Assembly: GCA_041569895.1 (NCBI GenBank)
Contig: JBFFXF010000106.1
Location: 1-22,087, forward strand
Direction: 5' to 3'
Source of the DNA: JBFFXF01 sp041569895
GTDB taxonomy: Bacteria > Planctomycetota > UBA8108 > JACQVS01
DNA: 22,087 nucleotides
Shown here: one piece after another, positions 1-6,119 of the stretch
How the letters are laid out: every line of letters begins with the position of its first letter
How positions within the stretch are numbered: the first letter of the stretch is position 1
Translations under genes and position numbers: made by a program
The notes under the pieces: model-generated
Databases searched by the model: none
The model's input: only the letters and a program-made list of their open reading frames with translations
What the model was told of the DNA's origin: nothing

Positions 1-57
1 GCCCCCACCGCCAGGCTCCAGGAGAGCCAGCAGGTAGCGGGGCCGGTGCTCTTCTAA
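1..57 (+). CDS. C-terminal end of an unidentified gene (partial)
   Basis: Frame 1 is open from the window edge to a TAA at 55-57 and gives 18 residues ending in QQVAGPVLF. Seventeen of the 18 codons end in G or C, as in the real genes here; the other open plus frame scores only about half. That is the reason for calling it coding. The stop abuts the first parS site, so the gene ends exactly where the array begins. By analogy with chromosomal par loci it could be rsmG or mnmG, but too little is visible to recognise it. Confidence 0.35.
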   Translation, partial: APTARLQESQQVAGPVLF

Positions 58-90
58 TGTTCCACGTGGAACATCGCCGCCCGATCGAAA

Positions 91-106
91 TGTTCCACGC
101 GGAACA
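91..106. promoter_or_regulatory. Degenerate parS site, second in the array
   Basis: Reads TGTTCCACGCGGAACA: one T-to-C change in the central CACGTG. The flanking A and the trailing TCG of the family are kept. Confidence 0.7.
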
Positions 107-357
107 TCGGCAGGGTGCGGAGGGCCGGAATGTTCCACGTGGAACATCGCGGCAATGTCCCCCAAAACGAGATGTTCCACGTGGAACATCGTGGTCTCGC
201 CTGCGCCGGGAATGTTCCACGTGGAACATCGATACCACAAGCATTTGTTTTCGAGTAGCTTATGCAATCCACCCTGTCAGAATGTTCCACGTGGAACATC
301 GACACACGGCTTCCGAAGAGCGGCAATGTTCCACGTGGAACATCGAACACCTCGAGA

Positions 358-373
358 TGTTCTACGTGGAACG
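358..373. promoter_or_regulatory. Degenerate parS site, eighth in the array
   Basis: Reads TGTTCTACGTGGAACG: two departures from the perfect palindrome, at the sixth and the last base. It sits at the normal spacing for the array (31 and 34 bp from its neighbours), so it looks like a decayed copy and not a chance match. Confidence 0.65.
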
Positions 374-483
374 TCGGCTCGGCTTAGAAAATGTTCCACG
401 TGGAACATCCGATTTTTGCTTGTAAACGGGCCCCCCTTCGGCGATATCACAGGTCCAGGTCAGGTGAAGAGAAACTCCCTCCC

Positions 484-490
484 GGAGGAG
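484..490 (+). promoter_or_regulatory. Shine-Dalgarno site that sets the parA GTG start
   Basis: GGAGGAG ends four bases before the GTG at 495. No ATG in the same frame lies between it and the Walker A region. This favours GTG 495 as the parA start, although the spacing is a little short. Confidence 0.6.
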
Positions 491-494
491 CCGG

Positions 495-1373
495 GTGGCC
501 GATCGAAACTGGCATCCGATCTTCGACAGCGATCCCCCGCGGCGGCGCTTCGCGCTCGACAGCGCGGCGACGGTCGAGCGCGGCACGTGCGTCACGGTGG
601 CGAGCCAGAAGGGCGGCGTCGGCAAGACGACCACGGTGGTGAACCTGGGCGCCGGTGCGGGGCTCGCCGGCTGCAAGGTGCTCGTCATCGACTTCGATCC
701 CCAGGCGAACGCGACCAGCGGAGTGGGCGAGGAGAAGGTGACCCTGGGTCGCGGCCGGCGGGGTGGGGGCGGGATCCTCGACCTGGTCGAGGACGTCGAG
801 CGCTTCTCGGGCGCCGTTCGCGAGACCGTCTTCGAGAACCTCTGGCTCTTTCCGTCCTTCCGCGAACTCTCCGACCTGGAGACGATCCACAGGCTCAATA
901 GTACACAATTTGACTATTGGAAATCCACGCTCCACGAGCTCAAGCGCCGCTTCGACCTGATCCTCATCGACTGCCCGCCGTCGCTCGGCGGCATCCCGAA
1001 CCTCGCGCTGTCGGTGAGCGAGGTGGTGATCATTCCGGTGCAGTGCGAGTTCTACGCCATGGAGGGTCTGAGCCAGATCCTGCCGGTCGTCGACGAGCTG
1101 CGGGCGTCGCGGAACGAGGCGCTGCGGGTGGGTGGGCTGTTGCTGACGATGTTCGACCACGAGGTCGATCTCTCGCGGGAGGTGCTCGGGGAGATCCACG
1201 CGTACTTCCCGGATCTGGTGTTCGATTCGGTGATCCCGCGTGACGTGACGCTCGCCGAGGCGGCGAGCCACGGGCTGCCGGTTCTCTACTACGACTTCAG
1301 GTCGCGCGGCTCGTGGAGCTACCTGGAGCTGGTTCGAGAGGTATTCGGAGATGAAACCGCGAAAACTCGGTAG
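495..1373 (+). CDS. parA: ParA/Soj chromosome-partitioning ATPase
   Basis: This 292-residue protein is a deviant Walker A ATPase. It should bind ATP, dimerise on nucleoid DNA and be released by ParB, so segregating the origin region. Visible motifs are Walker A KGGVGKTT (39-46) with the signature lysine, Walker A' DFDPQAN (66-72), Walker B LIDCPPSLG (157-165) and PVQCEFYAMEGL (181-192), all in the usual order. The GTG start has GGAGGAG upstream. About 30 residues precede the first strand, longer than in minimal Soj proteins. The end overlaps parB by 23 nt, suggesting translational coupling, and the parS array immediately upstream suggests autoregulation. An AT-rich run of unusual codons lies at 896-927 between Walker A' and Walker B. 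Family assignment is very secure. Confidence 0.96.
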   Translation: MADRNWHPIFDSDPPRRRFALDSAATVERGTCVTVASQKGGVGKTTTVVNLGAGAGLAGCKVLVIDFDPQANATSGVGEEKVTLGRGRRGGGGILDLVEDVERFSGAVRETVFENLWLFPSFRELSDLETIHRLNSTQFDYWKSTLHELKRRFDLILIDCPPSLGGIPNLALSVSEVVIIPVQCEFYAMEGLSQILPVVDELRASRNEALRVGGLLLTMFDHEVDLSREVLGEIHAYFPDLVFDSVIPRDVTLAEAASHGLPVLYYDFRSRGSWSYLELVREVFGDETAKTR

Positions 1374-2337
1374 GGGACTCGACGTCCTGCTCGAGAAGGC
1401 CCGCAACGTCAAAGGGGCGCCGGAGAAGGGCGAGGCGGAGGCGACTGCGGAGCCGGATCCCGACGCGGGGACCGATAACGGCGAGGCGCCGTCGCCGGCG
1501 ACTCCGGGGGAGCCGACCGCGGGAGAGAGTCTCGAACTTCCGGTCGTGGCCATCGATCCGAACCCCGAGCAGCCGCGGAAGAGCTTCGATCGCAAGGAGC
1601 TCGAGTCGCTGATGGCGTCGATCTCGCGGGAGGGCGTCCTGCAGCCGGTCCTCGTCCGCAGGCGGGGCGACGGCTACCAGCTGGTCGCCGGAGAGCGGCG
1701 GCACCGCGCCGCGCAGGAGCTCGGCCTCGAGACCATCCCCGCCGTGCTGATCGACGTCGAGGACGAGCGCATGCTCGAGCTCGCGCTGATCGAGAACATC
1801 CAGCGCGAGGACCTCAACCCGATCGAGACCGCGCGCGCGTTCGAGGCGCTGCTGTCGCTCAAGGGATGGACGCAGGAGGAACTGGCGCGCAACCTCGGCG
1901 TCAGCCGGCCGCTGGTCTCGAACACACTGCGGCTGCTCGAGCTCCCGGAGAACATGCGCCGAGCGCTGGCGCGCGGCCAGATCCAGATGGGGCACGCCAA
2001 GGTGCTGCTGTCGGTGTCGTCGGCGAAGGAGCGGCAGCAGCTCTTCGAGAAGATCGCCGAGGACCGACTCTCGGTGCGGGACCTCGAGATCGCGCGCGAG
2101 GCCGTCGAGTCGCCGCCCGGGCGGGGGAGTGGCAAGGGCGGAACGCGCCGCCGCCGGCGAGCATCGAAATCGTCGAAGTCGCCGGAAGTCGTCCGCCTCG
2201 AGGAGGAGCTGACGCAGGTCCTCGGCACCAAGGTGACGATCCAGGAAAAGAAGGGACGCGGGGAGATCCGCCTCGAGTTCTACAGTCCGGACGACTTCGA
2301 GCACCTCCGAAAGATCCTCCTCGCCGGAGGACACTGA
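1351..2337 (+). CDS. parB: ParB/Spo0J chromosome-partitioning protein (CTPase clamp)
   Basis: This 328-residue protein starts inside the end of parA and opens with RKLGRGLDVLL, the conserved ParB N-terminus that stimulates ParA. A Pro/Glu-rich linker (about 25-60) leads to the ParB/Srx domain with EQPRKSFD (73-80), the CTP-binding box GERRHRA (114-120) and ENIQREDLNPIE (148-159). The helix-turn-helix (about 173-197, WTQEELARNLGVSRPLVSNT) should read the parS palindromes upstream. A basic, Ser/Lys-rich linker (258-277) precedes the C-terminal dimerisation domain (279-325). Length and domain order are normal for chromosomal ParB. All catalytic and contact boxes are present, so it should be active. 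Confidence 0.97.
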   Translation: MKPRKLGRGLDVLLEKARNVKGAPEKGEAEATAEPDPDAGTDNGEAPSPATPGEPTAGESLELPVVAIDPNPEQPRKSFDRKELESLMASISREGVLQPVLVRRRGDGYQLVAGERRHRAAQELGLETIPAVLIDVEDERMLELALIENIQREDLNPIETARAFEALLSLKGWTQEELARNLGVSRPLVSNTLRLLELPENMRRALARGQIQMGHAKVLLSVSSAKERQQLFEKIAEDRLSVRDLEIAREAVESPPGRGSGKGGTRRRRRASKSSKSPEVVRLEEELTQVLGTKVTIQEKKGRGEIRLEFYSPDDFEHLRKILLAGGH

Positions 2338-2668
2338 AGCCCGGCCCACACCCACCCTTCGACAGCCCGGGAGACCGAGGAGACGACTCAGAAGGAAGCA
2401 AGGAAACCCAGGAAATCAGGAAGCGGACGGACTGATGGGGTTTCGCCTCGTGAGCTTCGCTCGTGTCGTCGAACAGACCGTCCTGCTCTCCCCGTCTTCC
2501 TGATTTCCTCCTGAATCGTCGGCGGGAGAGCCGATGCCGCCAGTTCGGCCCGCCCCGACGCGAAGCACCGCCTTCCGGAAAGCGTCGCAAGTCGTTCCCC
2601 GATCGAGCCCGTGATACACTTCTTTGTTTTGCTTCATGCTCGCGGTGTGTCGGCGAGTCGGGCGACCC
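2338..2668. other. Intergenic region downstream of parB
   Basis: There is no coding signal. It holds a purine-rich stretch (about 2385-2430), the inverted repeat described separately, and GATACACT at 2613-2620, which resembles a -10 box (TACACT) for the membrane-protein gene that follows. No convincing -35 was found. No hairpin with a T-tract follows parB. Confidence 0.5.
2410..2509. repeat. 14-bp perfect inverted repeat with nested stems
   Basis: AGGAAATCAGGAAG at 2410-2423 is the exact reverse complement of 2496-2509. Inside it, GGACGGACTG (2425-2434) can pair with CAGACCGTCC (2474-2483) apart from one A-A mismatch, TTCG (2442-2445) with CGAA (2470-2473), and GAGC (2452-2455) with GCTC (2459-2462). 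The nesting suggests a long RNA hairpin of about 100 nt, with a 12-nt asymmetric internal loop on the 3' side. No T-tract follows, so it is not a standard terminator. It could be a structured 3' region of the parAB transcript, a small RNA or a relic of a small repeat element. Either strand could be transcribed. Confidence 0.6.
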
Positions 2669-3475
2669 ATGTACAACCTGCTCTTCTGGATCTCGGCGCA
2701 GGCGATTCTCCTGTGGGCGCTCGGCGAGCTGTCGCGGGATTACCGGAACAAAAAGGCCTACAAGCTGGTCTTCCTGCCCTCGGCGCTGTTCGAGGGCCTG
2801 CTGCGCCTCACCGCGTGCTGCTTCTCGTCGCTGCGCGTCAAGAGCGTCGACTTCTTCGAGGACGACTGGCCGTTCGCCGAGGAGGGCACGACGCAGATCC
2901 CGGTCCTCGGACCGGTGGCCTTCCTACTCATGTGGCTCGGCGGCTTCTACATCTGCTTCATGCTGATGGCGACGTCGATCGACAGCTTCTCCGTGCATGC
3001 GACGACGCTGCCGCACGTCGATCCGGTGGTGATCTCGACCGGCGTGGTCAAGGTCGACGCCCGCGCCTACCTGGCGGGAGTCGATGCCTTTCTCGCCGAG
3101 ACCGACTGGGGCTCGCCGTGGGTCTGGTTCCTGATCTACTGGACCGTGGGCTGCTTTCCCTACTTCGGCCTCGCCTTCCGCCACGTCCGCTGCGGATTCC
3201 TCGTCGTGGTCCTCCTCGCCGTGGTGACCTTCGCGGCGAACCACTTCGGCGTGCGGGCCGGGTTCCTGTCGAAGGGCTGGTTCATGACCTACTGGGTGCT
3301 GCCGGAGCACTTCCGCGTCTACTCGCTCTTTGTGACGCTCCTCGGCTGGACGGTCTGCGCCCACATCGTCGGGCGCCTCCTGCGACGCCTCTTCGCGCTC
3401 TGGGGCCAGCGGACCGCGGCCCACCTCGAGGATGACCGCGAGGCCAGGAAGTTCGCGCACTCCCACTCGGTCTGA
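2669..3475 (+). CDS. Unrecognised multi-pass membrane protein
   Basis: I do not recognise the family. From the ATG at 2669 the protein has 268 residues with about five hydrophobic segments (roughly 3-19, 79-103, 150-170, 175-193 and 207-236). Between the first two lies a loop holding VKSVDFFEDDWPFAEEGT, and the C-terminal tail is basic and His-rich. There are no HExxH or other obvious catalytic motifs. The frame also opens at a TTG (2624) and an ATG (2636). I prefer 2669 because the -10-like GATACACT at 2613-2620 would put the transcript start near 2627, and the first hydrophobic helix begins right after 2669; no start has a strong Shine-Dalgarno. It stands alone between parAB and the repeat array. 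Confidence 0.8.
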   Translation: MYNLLFWISAQAILLWALGELSRDYRNKKAYKLVFLPSALFEGLLRLTACCFSSLRVKSVDFFEDDWPFAEEGTTQIPVLGPVAFLLMWLGGFYICFMLMATSIDSFSVHATTLPHVDPVVISTGVVKVDARAYLAGVDAFLAETDWGSPWVWFLIYWTVGCFPYFGLAFRHVRCGFLVVVLLAVVTFAANHFGVRAGFLSKGWFMTYWVLPEHFRVYSLFVTLLGWTVCAHIVGRLLRRLFALWGQRTAAHLEDDREARKFAHSHSV

Positions 3476-3480
3476 CCCCG

Positions 3481-3972
3481 CCCCGTCCCCCGACCCCCGT
3501 CCCCCGACCCAGGTTCCCGTCCCCCGACCCAGGGTTACCCATCTTCATACCCTCGTGTCCGTTGCCTGTCTCCGTTCCCTGTCGGTCCCCTGTCCCAGGG
3601 TCACGGGGCCTGTCCCTGACCCTGGGTCACGCGTGTCCCTGATTCTGGGTCGGGCGCAGGCCCAACCTCAGGCCAACTTCTGAGCCGGGGTCGGAGCGAC
3701 CACCGGGCCGGGCCTGTCCCCGACCCTGGGTCGGGTCAACCTGGGCGGGTCAACCTCGAGCTGCGTGACCCTGGGTCGGAGTCACCACCGCTGACCCTGG
3801 GTCGGGGTCACCAGGGTCGGGGTCACCACGAGCTGCGTGACCCTGGGTCGGGTCAACCTCGAGCTGCGTGACCCTGGGTCGGGTCAACCTGGGTCGGGTC
3901 AACCTCCGCTGACCCTGGGTCCGGGCGTCGGCCTCCCTGACCCTGGGTCGGGGCGCGGGCTGACCCTGGGTC
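3481..3972. repeat. Intergenic array of GACCC-N-GGGTC palindromic repeats
   Basis: The 11-bp near-palindrome GACCCTGGGTC occurs exactly nine times (from 3618, 3722, 3767, 3793, 3839, 3870, 3911, 3939 and 3962), with many one- or two-base variants such as 3526-3536, 3592-3602 and 3641-3651. Most are followed by GGG. From 3720 on, longer units recur in which the core is joined to GTCAACCTCGAGCTGCGT or GTCACCACCGCT, as in 3751-3777 and 3854-3880. The leftmost copies (3486-3536) are in the opposite orientation to the rest. The block fills the gap between the membrane-protein stop and the tolC promoter, with no credible gene. The same core recurs inside a gene at 21995-22087. Confidence 0.85.
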
Positions 3973-4052
3973 GGGGGGCGGGGGGCGGGAACGCGTGTCG
4001 TGGGGCGATATTACGGGCCCGTGGGATGGCTGGCGGGGTCGAGACGCAGTGC

Positions 4053-4080
4053 TTGCGTTCGATGCAGCGCCAACTACAAT
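4053..4080 (+). promoter_or_regulatory. Sigma70-type promoter for the TolC-family gene
   Basis: TTGCGT (4053-4058) and TACAAT (4075-4080) are separated by 16 bp and sit in the only AT-richer patch before the gene. Transcription would begin near 4087 and leave a leader of about 70 nt. This rules out the GTG at 3995 as the protein start. Confidence 0.5.
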
Positions 4081-4159
4081 AAACGGCCTTTTTGGTCCCG
4101 TGCCTCGCGCCGCGGCTCCCATCGACCTCCGGGGGACGCCGAGTGGGAGCTCCGTTGCG

Positions 4160-6049
4160 ATGACGTTTCGAAGAACCTCCGGACTCGGACAGGCGCGCGC
4201 GGTTGCGGGTCGCGCCGGCGCACGCGCCGTTCCGACGGGTCGGTCGGGTCTGGCGCGCCTGCTCGCGGGTGGCGCCGTCGTCGTCGCGCTTGCCTGTTTC
4301 CCCGGCTCCCTCGACGCGCAGGCCCCGACGCAGGAGGACGCCTCACCGCCCCCTCCCCAGGAGGAGCCGACCCGGCGCCCACTCGAGACCGAGCCCGAGA
4401 CGCCCGACACGCCGGAGACGCCCGCCGAGCGACCGACCGACCCCGCCCAGACCACCCCCGAGACGCCGCCCCGGACGACGGACGCCCCGCGCACCATCAA
4501 GTACACGCCGGCCGTGCTTCCCGAAAAGGGGCTCGGCGAGTTTCCCGGCTTCGAGGACAAGAAGATCCGCCTGCCCCTGTCGCTCGAGGACGCGGTTCGC
4601 ATCGCGCTGCGCAACAACCTCGACATCCAGGTCGAGGAGCTCAACCGCAACATCGCCCGGCGCCAGGTGATCATCGAGCAGGCGATATTCGATCCGTTCT
4701 TCAACATGTCCTTCACATACGCGGACAATCGCGAGCCGACGGTCAGCCCGCTCGACTTCGATCCGCTCAACCCCGTCCTCGGCGTGCGCGTCAACCCGTT
4801 CGAGGTGGGCACCTTCCGCACCGGTCTCCGGGGCACGACGCTGCTCGGCACCAGTTACCAGATCTCCGCGGTCGAGAGTCGCTTCGATTCTCCAGAGGCG
4901 TCGCTCTTCGCCCTCAACCCGCGTTACTCCACGCGTCTCGAGGTGACCGTCACGCAGCCCCTCATGCGCGGCGCCTGGTACGAGACCAACTCGGCCAACA
5001 TCCGCATCGCCAGGAACAACCTCTGGATCAGCGAGAGCCAGTTCAAGCTCATCGCGACTGATATTATATACAACGTCGTCAGCGCATACTGGGACCTCGT
5101 CTTCGCCCACGAGAACTACAAGTCGGCGGCGAGCGCCCTCCAGCTTGCGATCGACCAGCTCCGCATCGATCGGCAGCGCGAGCGGGTCGGCGCCATCGCG
5201 AAGATCGACCTCATCAACCCCGAGAGCCAGCTCGCCGCGCGCAAGACGGAGTTCGACCAGGCGATCACCCTCTTCGAGAACACGCGCGACACCATCCTGG
5301 TGGCGATGAACTACACCGGCCGCGAGTCGCTCAAGCGGCTCTGGGAGCGGCGCGACGAGAAGAGCCCCTTCGAGAACATCCTCATCCTGCCGACCGACGA
5401 TCCGGAGACCGCGCTGCTGGTCTACGACCGCAACGAGTCGCTGACCAAGGCGTTTCGTTTTCGCGAGGAGTACCGCCGGCTCGATTACCAGATCGAGAAC
5501 CAGGACATCCTCGTCGACGTCGCCAGGAACCGGCTGCTGCCCGCGCTCGATCTCTCGGCGACCTGGACGCAGCTCGGCCTCGACGAGAACTTCCGCGGCT
5601 CGATCGACAGCGTCGAGTCCGGCCGCTTCTACGACTGGCAGGTCGGGCTGACGCTCGAGGTGCCGCTGACCTACCGCGGACCGCTCGGCGAGTATCGCAA
5701 CGCCCGCGACGAGCATGCGAAGCTGGTGATCCAGAAGCAGGGCCTCGAGAACACCATCGTCCTCGAGGTCGATCAGGCGATCCGCGACCTGCGCGAGTCC
5801 TTCCGCACCGTCCGCAACCTCGAGCACGAGGTCGAGCTGCAGCAGGCGTTGCTCGAGGCGGAGCGCGCCAAGCTGCGCGTCGGGAGGTCCATTGCCTACA
5901 CCGTCTCGCAGATCGAGAATGACCTGATCATCAAACAGGCGCAGGAGAATCGGGCGAAGACGAACTTCGAGAAGTTCAAGGCGTCGTACGAGCGAGCGGT
6001 CGGCACGCTCCTCGAGCAGTACGGCGTGGTGCTCGTCGACGAGGAGTGA
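4160..6049 (+). CDS. TolC-family outer-membrane efflux/secretion protein
   Basis: The protein has 629 residues from ATG 4160, with GTGGGAG (4144-4150) ten bases upstream. A long basic N-terminus and a hydrophobic stretch ending GSLDAQA (about 34-55) look like a signal peptide. A low-complexity Pro/Thr/Glu linker (about 57-120) follows, then the repeated helical outer-membrane efflux domain. LPLSLEDAVRIALRNNLDIQ is the classic first helix of the family, and a second helical half runs to LLEQYGVVLVDEE. Members trimerise into a channel that docks on RND, ABC or MFS pumps via an adaptor. No pump or adaptor is encoded nearby, so the partner is unknown. The acidic Pro/Thr linker before the barrel is unusual in Escherichia TolC. 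An AT-rich codon patch lies at about 5056-5078. Confidence 0.88.
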   Translation: MTFRRTSGLGQARAVAGRAGARAVPTGRSGLARLLAGGAVVVALACFPGSLDAQAPTQEDASPPPPQEEPTRRPLETEPETPDTPETPAERPTDPAQTTPETPPRTTDAPRTIKYTPAVLPEKGLGEFPGFEDKKIRLPLSLEDAVRIALRNNLDIQVEELNRNIARRQVIIEQAIFDPFFNMSFTYADNREPTVSPLDFDPLNPVLGVRVNPFEVGTFRTGLRGTTLLGTSYQISAVESRFDSPEASLFALNPRYSTRLEVTVTQPLMRGAWYETNSANIRIARNNLWISESQFKLIATDIIYNVVSAYWDLVFAHENYKSAASALQLAIDQLRIDRQRERVGAIAKIDLINPESQLAARKTEFDQAITLFENTRDTILVAMNYTGRESLKRLWERRDEKSPFENILILPTDDPETALLVYDRNESLTKAFRFREEYRRLDYQIENQDILVDVARNRLLPALDLSATWTQLGLDENFRGSIDSVESGRFYDWQVGLTLEVPLTYRGPLGEYRNARDEHAKLVIQKQGLENTIVLEVDQAIRDLRESFRTVRNLEHEVELQQALLEAERAKLRVGRSIAYTVSQIENDLIIKQAQENRAKTNFEKFKASYERAVGTLLEQYGVVLVDEE

Positions 6050-6119
6050 CTCGCCTCGCGGCGCGCCCCGTCGACCCCGTCCCTGCCGACCGCATCCGAC
6101 CCGGACCGGCTCCACAGTC

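Larger units (their letters stand above)
57..408. repeat. parS: Array of nine parS (ParB-binding) palindromes
   Basis: Nine 16-bp sites lie at 58-73, 91-106, 131-146, 173-188, 213-228, 283-298, 327-342, 358-373 and 392-407. Seven are the perfect palindrome TGTTCCACGTGGAACA, a form of the chromosomal parS consensus TGTTNCACGTGNAACA. Most carry an A before and TCG after, so the conserved block is about 20 bp and slightly asymmetric. Start-to-start spacings are 33, 40, 42, 40, 70, 44, 31 and 34 bp. parA and parB lie directly downstream. ParB is known to load at parS as a CTP-dependent clamp and spread, so this should act as the centromere and may also repress parAB. Short ORFs through it, rich in MFHVEH, NVPRGT or CSTWNI, are translations of the palindrome and not genes. 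Confidence 0.93.

Noticed and set aside
57..408. Regularly spaced repeats that might suggest a CRISPR array or plasmid iterons
   Set aside because: The repeats are perfect palindromes matching parS, spacers vary from about 15 to 54 bp, and ParA/ParB genes follow; no Cas or Rep gene.
54..425. Several open frames rich in MFHVEH, NVPRGT and CSTWNI on both strands
   Set aside because: They are the parS palindrome read in different frames; no independent coding signal.
229..494. DnaA boxes or a replication origin beside the parS array
   Set aside because: No TTATCCACA-like 9-mers were found on either strand near the array.
3432..4082. Open frames through the GACCC repeat array (for example 3432-3683 and 3837-4082)
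   Set aside because: Low-complexity translation with no ribosome site and no domain; the region holds a promoter at 4053-4080.
3995..4159. GTG at 3995 as start of the TolC-family protein
   Set aside because: It lies upstream of the predicted promoter, and the extra 55 residues have no signal-peptide character; ATG 4160 has a ribosome site.
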